Assembly (NCBI RefSeq): GCF_040954645.1
Contig: NC_092805.1
Coordinates: 72,649,186 to 72,713,185 of the forward strand
Length of the DNA stretch: 64,000 nt
DNA from: Diabrotica undecimpunctata
Taxonomy: Eukaryota > Arthropoda > Insecta > Coleoptera > Chrysomelidae
Direction of reading: 5' to 3'
Shown here piece after piece: positions 26,641 to 37,461 of this stretch. The number at the start of each line of letters is the position of its first letter. Positions within the stretch are counted from its first letter, which is position 1. Position numbers and translations under genes: made by a program. The notes beneath the pieces are model-generated. The model was not told the origin of the DNA, did not search any database, and saw only the letters and a list, made by a program, of their open reading frames with translations.

Positions 26641-28360
26641 CCCTCTCCTGATGCGAACATCAATTCAAAGACAGTCCAGGTCCTCATCGATACTGCTGCA
26701 TCAATGAATTATATCAATCCCGACTTGGTTCAAGCGGCAGATATACATAAAAGGCGGAGAATGATCCAGTTGGATTGCAAACACACTACACACAGTCAGG
26801 CTACAGTCAAAGTCACTATCGATTTTGGAAGTTTCTAGTCCACAACGAGATGTGCCATTGTTAAAGATCTGAACCAAGATCTAATTCTGGGTATGCCATG
26901 GCTCCAAAAGGAAGAGGTACTAATAGACATTAACCGAAAATGTCTACACGTGGGAAAAGAATCACGAAAAGTCCTCTACTGGAAGTCGCATTCAGCCAAA
27001 CCATGCAACTCAAAGACTCAACTCCAAGATGAGCAAGCTCCACAATTTGCAGTCTCAACCGTAAGGGAACTCCTACAGGAGTACAAAGACGTCTTCGACG
27101 ACAAACTTAGGCAACACACTACCCGAGACACGGTGATGGAAATCAAGCTGACAGACCCACGGCCTGTCAGCTTGATTTCGAATACGAAGCGATTTAAATG
27201 TTCTCCAGCTACGAAAAAAATAATGCTCGATGAAGTCCAGGAGATGCTTGCAGCAGGTATCATCCGACCAAGACTATAACAGCCCAGTGGTGATCGCCAA
27301 GAAGAAGGATGGCACAGCTCGATTTTGTGTTGATTATCGTAAAATCAACAAGATAACAATCGACGAGGTCTCCGCCCTGCCGCCAATCCACGATGCAATT
27401 AAAGAGCTAGGAACGGCGAGAATATTTTCAACATTAGAGTTGAAGAGTGGTTTTTGGCAAATACCACTACACAAAGATTCGATTTCGCTGACAGCATTCA
27501 ATCTACCCGACGGATCGTCTTATGAGTTCGTAGTTATGCCATTCGGACTTAAAAATGGACCTATAGCCTTAAAAAAAATTAGTTACATCAGTCTTCGCTG
27601 GTTTCATAGACGAATTTGTAAAGGTCTACATGGATGATATAATTATATATTCCAACTCCTGAGAAGATCATCAGAAACATCTCCACCTCGTCCTAGAGCG
27701 ACTCAGAACATATGGACTCTGGGTTTCGTTGTAAAAATGTCGGTTTGCTACCAACACGTTAGAGTATTTGGGCCACAAATTACCCGACACAGATACTCAA
27801 CTCTTGGAAAAATATTGCGAAAAAATCCAAGGCTTTCAGCGACCCAAATCCGTCAAACAACTGAGAAGTTTCATTGGGACAACGAATTGGCTCCGAGATT
27901 TTGTTCCGAATTTTGCAATCATTATCACTCCTTTGACTGACAACATCGAAAAGGAAATATTTTAAATGGACGCCAGAAGCCGAGATACCTTTCAATACAT
28001 TAAAAACAGCTCTATCTGGAGATCTTCACCTAGAGCGACCCGACATGAACCAGCTGTTTAACCTGCAGACCGATGCCTCCGAATATGGTGTGGGAACCGT
28101 CATGTTTCAAGGCTCGACCGAAGAACGGAAGATAATTGCCTACGCTTCCACCAAACTTCGACCAGCCGAAAGAAAATACCACATAAATGAAAAAGATTGC
28201 TTGGCAGTTATATGGGCACATAAGAAGTTTCGTCACTTCCTCCAGGAGAAAAAATTCACTCTTCTCACCGACAGTACAGCGCTGCTATGCTTAGATAAAT
28301 ATCAAATACATGAAATACACGAAATCCAGCAGAAGATGACCAAACCACAGAAGAAGATGT
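26641..28360 (+). pseudogene. Gypsy pol: protease, reverse transcriptase, RNase H
   Basis: Protease: VLIDTAASMNYI near 26680 and DLILGMPWL at 26880. Reverse transcriptase: VRELLQEYKDVFDD, a fusion break near 27270, then SPVVIAKKKDGTARFCVDYRKIN, FSTLELKSGFWQI, VVMPFGLKN and VYMDDIIIYSNS near 27630 (catalytic YMDD). RNase H: LQTDASEYGVGTVMF at 28060, KLRPAERKYHINEKDCLAVIWA and LLTDSTALLCL. Each block is in a different frame, so the polyprotein cannot be made. Confidence 0.85.
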
Positions 28361-28440
28361 AAACAGTCAAATTGACCAAATCTCCTGGCCAACACAGTCT
28401 CCGCCTGAAGCCGAACCGGAGGACTGCCCACTACTCTGCC

Positions 28441-29630
28441 TTTTAGACGACGAAGAAGAGGGTACAAAACGTCCCATCCTCGATAATCTGAGAAATATGC
28501 CCCTGCAAGCGCGAGTCGGGCGAAGTCACCCGGTGCACACCAGCATGCAGAGGTTTATCCGACGATGGCATAGAATCACCACCAGATGCCCGAGGAACGA
28601 AGTCGAGCAGAGCCTGTTGAAAGAATTCACAGTAGAGAACAACATAGCTAGAAAAATCCTCGTACCCGATGCTTTCAGATCTGAAGTCGTGGAGTGCTAC
28701 CATGACAGCGAGGAAGCCAATCAGCCCGGCCAGGAGGAGACTACAAGGGCCATTAAAGAAGTTTATTACTGGCCAACAACTTCAAAATATGTGACGAAAT
28801 ATGTAAGGTCATGCCTGATATGTGCTACTACTAAGGCCGCAGCCAGACAGCCAAAAGCACCTATCATTCCCAGAGAGCCCATAAATCCTTGGGAAAGGAT
28901 ATCTTTCTACTTCTTGGACCGTATCCAGCCGCAAGAGGTACCAAAAAAAAGATATATTCTCCTAGCTACCGATTGCTTCAGTAATTGGATTGAGTACAGA
29001 TGCTCGACAGCCGTAAAAAGCCGGGATATCATCTGCTTTCTGCAAGAAGAAATATGCAACAGATGGGGCAGACTGTCCACAATGGTGTCCAATTCAGGAC
29101 AGATTCTTGGGAACGCTTCCTCCGCAAACACAATATCCAAAGCGAACGAAGCCCAATCTACCACCAGCGAGCCAACCCGGTAGAGAGACGGGTTCAAGAA
29201 TTGAAGAAAGGTCTCCGTGCACGAGTTTCATCCCCTGAGGACCCCAGATAAGAAGCCTACCTGGCTGACATTATTTTCAGCCTTCGTACCCGCCAAAACG
29301 CAGCCACAGATCAGATTCCGGCGGAATTACTACTGGGCTACCGACCGAGAAGATCTCAGGAAACTGAGCACCAAGTGAGACGGGAGGAGACACGCCAGCA
29401 AAGGGTAGAACGAAGATGCTCGACAGCCCAGAGTATACATACAAGGCGAGCAAGTCTTGGTGAGGAACCATGTCAAAGGGAACTTCGGTCCTACCTGGAC
29501 GGGCCCCCACACCATTCTCAGAGTGGCAGGCGATCATAAGTACGAAGTACGTAGAGATCAAGATGTCGACAGAGTGATCCACGTAGACGACATCAGTCCA
29601 GTTCCACCACCACAAAACGCTTCCGTATAA
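28441..29630 (+). pseudogene. Gypsy integrase, catalytic site mutated
   Basis: The frame at 28497-29183 reads RKILVPDAFRSEVVECYHDSEEANQPGQEETTRAI and YWPTTSKYVTKYVRSCLICATTK, the HHCC zinc region; the second His expected in a GHPG-like block is replaced (NQPG). The core shows FYFLDRIQ, where the first catalytic Asp is expected, and ATDCFSNWIEY. The second catalytic Asp lies in a block reading VSNSGQ rather than VSDNG, so Asp is replaced by Asn. The end, in other frames to 29630, has SPIYHQRANPVERRVQELK and a chromodomain-less tail. Confidence 0.75.
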
Positions 29631-29639
29631 GCCCCACGT

Positions 29640-30546
29640 AAGTCTTTAAACAGACTAACAATTTTATATTTACAAACTTTCCTAAGTGTAAATCATTAAA
29701 AACTTTTTTTACATATTTACAAACTTTTCTAAGTGTAAATTGAATTTAACATTTTATCCGCGAAATTTTACAAATCAATTCTACTTAGTTTTAATTTACA
29801 AGCAAATATATTTTTAGTTCAACATATAAGTTCTCTTTCCTAGCAACTTTTCAATAAGAATTGTAAAAACTTTGAATAATTTCGAGGCTGATCTAACCGG
29901 CGAAAACATTGTGTTATACAAGTTTTGCTACTGTTATAAATTTTTGCCAACACCTCGAAAATATTTATCTTCGAAAATCTTAAAAAATTTCAAACATTTT
30001 CTCCTTGCAGGAATATTCGCATAACATATATTTCAGGTGAAACTACATATATTATTATCATTACAGCTCTACGAATGTCACAATCACTTTAAGTTCTACA
30101 AATATTTTCATGCCTTAAAATATTGTACAAGGCCCATTTCGAACTTGAACCGACACTTTGCTGTGACCAACCAAATATATTTCATGAATTTATGCACTTG
30201 TGTAGATACCAAGTCGATATTCCACCTTTTTAACAATTTTAACACTGTTTAGTAATTGTAACTTTAGGATATTATCACAATTTCTTTTTTATACATGTAT
30301 TATTCTAACTTTTGGTTTATAACCTGAACATTTTAATATCTTAATTATGACTATTTTTATTTGAATTTAATGTAACTTTTATGGCTTAGTGATAAGAATT
30401 CTTCTTTTGCCACATTGTAATTAGGCAAAAATTATTATATCGATGTTTTACTTATGTGTACTAATTACCATTTCATATGTTTATTTACAAAAAATTATAA
30501 ACTTTTCTTGTTTTTTCAATAAAAAATACCCTGCCAACAGGTCTTC
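29640..30546. other. Gypsy 3' non-coding region
   Basis: AT-rich, without a supported frame. The 71-codon frame at 30037-30252 shows no envelope-like signal peptide or transmembrane segment. TTTACAAACTTTYCTAAGTG is repeated directly near 29670 and 29720. Confidence 0.5.
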
Positions 30547-30640
30547 GGAGAGGAGGGAGTGTCGCCAAGGTAACCAATCACGACAAAGATTGTTACTTTG
30601 GCCGGCCGATCACAGCGCTCGTTATTAACTACGCTGTCAT
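30547..30640 (+). repeat. Gypsy polypurine tract and truncated right LTR
   Basis: GGAGAGGAGGGAG at 30547-30559 is followed directly by TGTCGCCAAGG, the standard plus-strand primer site. LTR identity with 24865 onward lasts to about 30640, then the Jockey LINE begins. Confidence 0.8.
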
Positions 30641-30681
30641 TGCTAAAACCCTTCTTTAAAATTAAGATATCCGCCCCAAAA

Positions 30682-32393
30682 ATGGATCGCTTTTGATCTC
30701 CGCCAGACAGAAAGGCAGTCCCCGGTCCTAGCCCCTATGGTTGCAGTAAGAGGAAACTCCACTGCAACATCTATGATGTATTGCCCCCCATAAATGACGG
30801 CAACAGCAATTATGAAATTTTTAACGAACTACCAACTACCGACGAAGGGGACTTCAAACGTCCCAAGTCTAAAAAGAAAAGGACAAAAGACCAAGCGGAG
30901 GGAAACTGCGAAACAGAGCCAGCAACAACGGACGACGATATCCCAAAAAGGCAAACAAACAAAAGACAAAGAAGTAGTGAGGACGAAAAGTCCGAACTAC
31001 AAGCACTAAGGATGTTGCTCAAGGAGAAAGACGCCGAAATAGCAACACTAAGGAAAAATATTGAAGACTTGCAAGACACAATGGTAGCCTCACAGAGGTC
31101 TATCACTGAACACATGGATAAGAAATTCAATCAATTAAACCCAAAAAACCTGAGGATAACCTGGAAAACCAGGCACAAAAGAAGAAGAACGACGAAAAAC
31201 TGGATAAACAGGCCGACATAAAGAAAACAGAGGACAACCTGAAAACTCAGGCAAGCCAAAAAAACTAAAGCCACGGGTGACATCCCAAAGAAATCCCAAC
31301 TAGATGAGAAAAAAGCCACTGGAACAATCCCCAAAAAACACAAACTGAAGACAAGCAAAAACCAAAGTCCAAAAAAGAAGATTTCTCCCACTCACCCCTC
31401 CTAAACAGCAGCAGGAAGGTAATGCGCAAGCCGATCGACGCCCTCCGTCTCCAGCACAGATGGAAACAGAAGAAGTACCTACCCAAGAAAACTTGGGTAC
31501 CAAAACCACCTGTAATAAAATTACAGAGTGTTAGATTCACTGGAGCAATACTTAACATTGCCCAAAAACAACGCGTCATCACAGCTAATAAGCTGTCAAA
31601 AAGCGACAGAGAAACGCTTATTCAGGCGAAAAGCCCCGAGGACTACAGAAAGATGGTCAAAATCATCGAAAATTTCAATGAGGACACCCCAATTCAGTGG
31701 ATAGCGTTTCCACTAGAAGAAGATATAAAGCCAAGGATGGTGCTGAGAGGGCTACCTCCCACAACGGACAGAACAGAGATGTTCGAGGCCATCAAAGAAG
31801 AACACAACGTCGAAGTCGTGTCGATTAGGAACATGACTTCAAGAAAGAGTGACAAAAGACATCTGCGCATGTTCGTAATAACGATGGACAGGAAGGACAC
31901 CGAAAGGCTAAAACGCATCACCAACCTGATGCATATGAAAGTCACAGTAGAGGACCTAAGAAAGGCAAAGGGGCCCACACAGTGTTTCAACTGCCAGGGC
32001 TACCACCACGCACAGAGAGCTTGCTTCAAAGCACCTCGCTGTGTAAGATGCGGAGAAGAGCATCCTAGCAGAAGCTGCGAAATGCCGAAAGAACACAAGA
32101 CGAAATGCGCGAATTGTCAAGGACAACACCCCGCAAATTTTAGAGGATGTCCAAGATGTCCAACCTGGGGTCGCCAACAACAGCCCCAACAAAGACAAAA
32201 GACAACAACGCAAACAAGGCCGCAAATCACTCCCGGCGGACCTTCCGACGCTCAAGCAGCGAAAGCGCAAGAAAATGAGAACACTATCCTAATTTCCAGG
32301 AAACATCAAGATGGCCTAGTAAACTCAGTAAAAGAGTTACTAACTAGGGTAGTCAACGAGGCGATAGCAGACATAAAGCTAGCACTGAACTAG
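30682..32393 (+). pseudogene. Jockey ORF1, Gag-like RNA-binding protein
   Basis: The frame opens with ATG at 30682 but has a TGA at codon 5. It continues as a charged coiled-coil-rich region (ELQALRMLLKEKDAEIATLRKNI) and shifts frame between 31140 and 31422. The second part (31422-32393) carries the gag core (IQWIAFPLEEDIKPRMVLRGLPP) and three CCHC knuckles: CFNCQGYHHAQRAC, CVRCGEEHPSRSC and CANCQGQHPANFRGC. It binds element RNA in active relatives. The stop overlaps the start of ORF2. Confidence 0.85.
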
Positions 32394-35038
32394 TGCAAGC
32401 AAATAGGGGATACTTGGGGATAGGCTCCTGGAACCCAGGAGGCATAACGACCAACCAGAGTATACTGGAAGAACTGGTTAACAGATACGAAATGGATGTC
32501 GTAGCCATACAAGAAACGAAACTTACAAACAACATAAACATCAAGTTCCCAGGATACGATATCTATAGGAACGACAATATAGCAAGATCAGGTGGCACAG
32601 CAATTCTAGTGAAAAAAGACATAGATCACATCATAATAATAACACCGCAAGTAAATACTATGCAAGCAACAACAATAAGAGTACAAATGAGGCAAGGAAA
32701 AGTCAAAATTACCTCCGCCTACGTGAGACCACAAGATCTACTGATCGATAAAGAAATACGTTCTTAAACGACGAACCCTCAATAATAATAGGACACCTAA
32801 ACGCAAGATCCCCAAATTGGAACGACAGAGCTACGAACAAAAATGGAAGACTACTAAACGCATACATCGTGAACAACGAAGACGTTATGGCAATGGGCCC
32901 TAGAGACCCTACGCATTACCCAGGAAATGGACTTCCTACACACATAGACATTGTAGTAGCAAAAAACCTAGGACTACAAACAGAATTACAAACATTAAAT
33001 GAAGATACAACTGACCACAATCCCATCCTATTAGAACTAGGAACGTGGGAAGAAGAAAGCATAATCAAAAGAATCAAAAAGAAAACAAAGTGGACAAACT
33101 TTAAGAGACTCGTGAGAACCGGAATAAACATAGTTCCAGTGATAGACAACCCACGAGAAATAGAAGGCAGAGTCCTAGAGTTGGAACACATCATCCAACA
33201 AGCGTCAGAAATAGCACTACAGAAGAGGAAGTAGAAATGCACACAGGTAGATTCAAGGATATACCACAAGCAATAAAAGACTTGATAAGGGAAAAGAACA
33301 CAGCAAAGAAGACAACAAAAAGGACAAGGTATCAGGCAGACAAAAACAGAGCAAACAGACTAAACAGAGGGGTCAAAACAGCACTGCAACAACACCGTAG
33401 TGAAAGCTGGGAAAACCACATAAGATATATGGAAGAACAAGAACCAAACATGCAAAAAATCTGTAGACTCCAGAGAATTTTGAGAAACGAGAGAAAGCCA
33501 ATCCCCCCATTACACGGAGAAAATGAAATCGTATACACCATAGAGGAAAAAGCAGAGGTAATGAGGAGTACACTCGAGAGAGAGTGTACATTAAATTACC
33601 ACCCAGACGAGGACATCGACTTCATAGAAGAAGTCGAAAGACAAAGAGAAAGTCCTGAAAATCCAAACGAAATTATCCCTCCTACATTACCGGAGGAGAT
33701 AAATGAATTAATCAAAAACACCTCGCCGAAAAAAGCACCTGGCCCCGACCAGATCACAAACAGGGCTTTAAAATACTTACCAGCTAGAGCTATAATATAC
33801 CTAACAAACATTATAAATGCAATTCTAAGATTCAAGAAATTCCCAAACAGATGGAAAGAGGCCCATGTCATAATGTTACCAAAGCCCGGAAAAGACAGCA
33901 CATTCCCGCAAAACTACAGGCCAATAAGCTTACTACCTGCAATCAGCAGGATTGTAGAAAGAATAATACTTAGCAGACTCCAAGCTGAAACAGACAGACT
34001 AGATATAATACCCGAAGCTCAATTCGGCTTTACATCAGAACACTCCAGTGAGCTACAAGTACTCAGACTAACAGAGTACATAGCAGCTGGATTCAAAGAT
34101 AAGCAATACACAGGAGCCGCCTTCCTAGATGTAAGTAAGGCATTCGATAGAGTCTGGCATAAGGGATTTATATACAAAATGAGAGAATACGGGTATAGTG
34201 GAGCAATGACAAGGCAGGGCTGATCTCGTCGTACTTGAGCAACCGTCGTTTCAGAGTCCGGATAGGACAAGTCCGATCCAAACTCGGGAACCCGGAGGCT
34301 GGAGTGCCACAGGGAGCGGTCCTGTCACTTTTACTGTACACGATAGACACAGCAGACATACCTAGAACACCAGGTACACTATTAAGCCTCTATGCCGACG
34401 ATACAGCGATAGCGGCCAAACATAGAAACAAAGATATAGCGGTTAACAACCTACAAAAAGCGCTAAACGATATAGAAAAATGGAGTTTAAAATGGAAAAT
34501 AGCAATAAACTCCGACAAGACACAGGCTGTACTTTTCAAAAAGAGACACCAGCATCCAGAAGAACTAACTGTGCAAGACAATCCCATTGAGTGGAAAAGC
34601 GAAGCAAAATACCTCGGAGTAATCATGGAAAAAGGCTTAACATTCAACAAACACGTAGAAGCCACAGTACAAAAAGCAAATATGGCAAGAGCATCTATAA
34701 GAGGACTAACAGGAAGAAAAAGCAAACTTAGAATAAAAACAAAGATAAGACTAATAAATAGTATAATCCTGCCTATGCTAACATATGCATCCCTAGCTTG
34801 GGGACACATATGCAACACTTCAAAAAAGAAAATACAAGCGGCACACAACAACAGCCTAAGAGAAGCAGTCAACGTACCAAGATACGTTGCAGAAAGATTC
34901 CTCTTTAGAGAACTACAACAAATCAAAGTGACTGACACGATGAGAGAAAAAGCCAGGATAAAGTTCGCAGAAATAGAGAACCACCCCAGTCACATACTAA
35001 GAGAGATAATGAGGTATGACGCTTTCCACAGATGGTAG
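32393..35038 (+). pseudogene. Jockey ORF2, endonuclease and reverse transcriptase
   Basis: Endonuclease: GIGSWNPGGITTNQS at 32415, VVAIQETKL and SGGTAILV. After a shift near 32765, IIIGHLNARSPNWN and DHNPILLEL follow. Reverse transcriptase (33237-35038): KKAPGPDQITNRALK, NRWKEAHVIMLPKPGKD, NYRPISLLP, AQFGFTSEHS, AAFLDVSKAFDRVWH, GVPQGAVLS and LYADDTAIAAK (YADD near 34390). Then CNTSKKKIQAAHNNSLR at the thumb. Frames shift near 32765, 33234 and 34225. All catalytic residues are present, so decay is limited to these indels. Confidence 0.88.
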
Positions 35039-35390
35039 CACAAAAGACCAAAACAGCAAATAGTAGACTAAAACAATAACACCAGAGAGAAAATTAAACC
35101 AGAGAGAAAATAAAACACTAGAGAGAAAATACTTCTAAATAACAACAACGCACATAGAAGACAGTTCGTAGGTCAAAAAACACAAAGTGGGCCCGATTGC
35201 CGTAAAGAAGATAAAATCTATATTGTTATATTGTCTTATATTTATATATTTTTCAATGTTATAGTATAGACTATAGACCTACAAAAAAAATTACAAAAAA
35301 CACAAAAACCGGCCTCGGCCACCAAAAAAATTAAAAAACACTAACAAAAACCGGTGCAAGCCACCAAAAAAAAATTAAAAAAAACCCCAA

Positions 35391-35880
35391 AACCCGGGCA
35401 CGTAGGGTCCAACCCCTTGAGCACCAAATCGCCGAACTGAGCCGGGGCTCAGAGCGGAGACTTGAGGCCCAAGTAAGCAATTTTAGTTCGCGGATAAGTC
35501 ACATTAAGATAACAGGATCATAGCGACAATGCGCTGTCCTGAGTTTTGCATTCGGTTAGGAAACCATGTTGGGGTTCTATTACCCAGGACCTCCACATGA
35601 AGAGCATTTAGCTCATAGTTGTGCCCCTATCGCGCATCAGAGTGCTATAGGGGGGAAAGGGATGGTCTGGAGCATTGGAGCACAGTGGGGTGACAACACC
35701 TCACCTGGTGATAACAACTCAACAGAGTTGTTATCAACAGGTCCTCGAAGACACTTTGTCTCAAGATCAAGTAACCGATGTAGAGCCATACGTTGCCATG
35801 TTACCAATTCAAACGGTAACTTAAACATCCTAATTTTTAATAGTATTATAATGTAACATATTTGTAAATTTATAACATTT
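35391..35880. other. unassigned hairpin-rich stretch
   Basis: GC is higher than in the surroundings. GATAACAACTC pairs exactly with GAGTTGTTATC around AACA near 35710-35735. CCCCTAT pairs with ATAGGGG near 35624-35653. There is no gene. It may be a non-autonomous element or a tail of the Jockey LINE. Confidence 0.35.
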
Positions 35881-35930
35881 AAAGGGTTTTCACCCATATA
35901 TTTTAGTGGCTCATAGCATGTGTACTTTGT

Positions 35931-35972
35931 TACACTGATGATGGAATTTACATTCCGTAAACGTTCTGTATT
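35931..35972 (+). ncRNA. hammerhead-like motif, degenerate
   Basis: TACA, then CTGATGA (35935-35941), an exact stem GGAAT/ATTCC with loop TTAC (35943-35956), GTAA, then ACGTTC and TGTA. TACA pairs with TGTA as stem I. AACGTT is self-complementary, as in the tiny stem III of Penelope-type hammerheads. GTAA replaces GAAA and one extra T precedes stem II, so activity is unlikely. Confidence 0.4.
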
Positions 35973-36035
35973 TGTGATATAGCCCGTTTGGATATCTTAT
36001 TTATAACTTTTACTAAAAATTTTGAAATAAAATTT

Positions 36036-36190
36036 TTTTTTGTGATATATGGTATACAGCCAGTTACAGGAACTTAGTTTCCTAGTGAAGTATTTAAATT
36101 TGTAGCGAAGGTTTTTTGTCACATTTGCAATATGTAGGTTCCATTGTAAATGACTATCAATTGTAATTTTTTCCGTTTAACTTCATTCCG
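36036..36190 (-). pseudogene. short LINE reverse transcriptase fragment
   Basis: The minus strand gives IDSHLQWNLHIANVTKNLRYKFKYFTRKLSS, the connection region after YLGV in CR1/Jockey-type reverse transcriptases. Nothing else of the element is recognised. Confidence 0.5.
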
Positions 36191-36737
36191 TCTTATTTTT
36201 TTTACATAAGTACATTCTTTTATTTTATTTTGAAGTGTTACAATTTTAGTTTCTTAATAGTACTCTTAATTTGTTGTAATTAATTTAACTAGTCTTCAAT
36301 GTATTAATATTTGTTTTACCGATGATCATATTAAAATTAAGTTCTCCTATTGTACAGAAGTGATCGGTAGTAATATGTTAATTAATTATAATATTGTATA
36401 ATTTAGTAAATGTCATAATAGTAACTATCGAAATACTGCTAAGTAAGACTTCAGATTAGAAAAAGTTAGTTAGTTTAGGTTAGAAATAAATTACTTATTA
36501 TTTGATCAGTAAGCAAATCGTAATATTGCTAATAATAATAATGATATAAAAAAAACCAAGCCTTTTATTTATACGTATTTAGGAAATAATATATCATATA
36601 GCTCCATATTGGAGCAAAGGGCACATCAGTGGTTCAATAGTAAAAGCAAAAGGTTTGATAATAAGGTTGCTAGCCTCACTAATCATTGCTCGAGTCCCGT
36701 CTTGAGTGTTAAATTATCCAATCATTATCATTATCCA
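36191..36737. other. AT-rich stretch, nothing recognised
   Basis: No open frame, repeat pair or motif that I can support. Confidence 0.5.
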
Positions 36738-36797
36738 ATCTACTATGAACGGCATAGGTGACAGAACACATCCCTGTATAACTCCTTTTTTAGTAAA
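36738..36797 (-). pseudogene. tiny RTE-type reverse transcriptase fragment
   Basis: The minus strand gives KKGVIQGCVLSPMPFIVDWIM, the motif-B region of an RTE LINE, cut on both sides. Confidence 0.5.
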
Positions 36798-36799
36798 AA

Positions 36800-37440
36800 A
36801 ACAAAAGAGGTAAAAGAAATAAATTAGACTTACTCACAATCAGTTTAATTTTACTACCCATAACGACCGGTTTCGCTTTCTAAAATTTGCAAAGCATCAT
36901 CAGGTCAGTGGTACAAAGTAAATTGAATGATTCCGATACAAGAGTTTTTATAAATGATTGGTGATACATAGTTCAAACTATCCCGTATTGTTGATATTGG
37001 GTGATCTTCGGTCAATGTTGTAACTGTCTGACAATTAAGGAGGAAGTTTCTTTAGGGGAGGGATGTTAACAGATGATATAGGAGTAAGGTATATGTTATT
37101 GCTTGTTGAATGAAAAAGTGATGTTTTATATTATTTAAATTATTAAAGTTAATTATATTTATTAAAGAGATATATTTTTGAAATGTGTGTTAAATTATTA
37201 AAATTTTTATACAGAAAGAGGACAGTTATATGACAATGAATGAAAGTAGTTGTACTATTTTGTGGGTGTGCAATTTCTTTTGACTTGTAATCATCAACTT
37301 TTGGATAAAAGCATTTAATTTCTGTTAGGCAAAGAATTGTGATGTCAACTGTTAAAATTATACAACTAAAACACAATTAGAGACAAACAGAACACAATTA
37401 AAAGGACAAAACAGACACAAAACTTTAAAAAAGGGGGCTT
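36800..37440 (-). mobile_element. Penelope-type non-coding terminal region
   Basis: Contains the hammerhead-like motif at 36863-36910 and otherwise no frame. Such motifs are known in the terminal repeats of Penelope-like elements, which suggests the assignment. It borders polB arm B at 37462. Element ends are not defined. Confidence 0.45.
36863..36910 (-). ncRNA. hammerhead ribozyme-like motif
   Basis: Read on the minus strand: CTGATGA at 36903-36897, a stem GCTTT/AAAGC around an 11-base loop, GAAA at 36874-36871, then CCGGTC. The ACCGGT palindrome would be a minimal stem III, so cleavage would need a dimer. Stem I can form between ACC-ACTGAC and GTTATGGGT with an internal loop. One extra T sits before stem II, a departure from the consensus. 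Confidence 0.5.
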
Positions 37441-37461
37441 ATTGGCTATGTAGTGCCAATA

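Larger units (their letters stand above)
24865..30640 (+). mobile_element. Gypsy/Ty3-type LTR retrotransposon, degenerate
   Basis: The left LTR starts TGGCCAAGGTAACCAATC at 24865. A second LTR starts TGTCGCCAAGGTAACC at 30560, just after a purine-rich tract (GGAGAGGAGGGAG, 30547-30559). The right LTR is cut after about 80 bases by the Jockey LINE. Gag, protease, reverse transcriptase, RNase H and integrase follow in Gypsy order with many frame breaks. No envelope-like gene is recognised in 29640-30546. It sits between polB arm A and the Jockey LINE. Confidence 0.85.
30641..35390 (+). mobile_element. nearly full-length Jockey-clade LINE
   Basis: Both ORFs are present in order with a short 5' leader (30641-30681) and an A-rich 3' region. 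ORF1 has three zinc knuckles. ORF2 has endonuclease and reverse transcriptase but no RNase H, as in Jockey. Few frameshifts make it one of the least decayed elements of the window, so probably one of the youngest. It cut the right LTR of the Gypsy element. The exact 3' border (about 35390, after A-rich runs) is uncertain. Confidence 0.8.

Noticed and set aside
30037..30252. Possible envelope-like gene of the Gypsy element
   Set aside because: Only 71 codons, no signal peptide, no transmembrane segment, and located in AT-rich 3' non-coding sequence.
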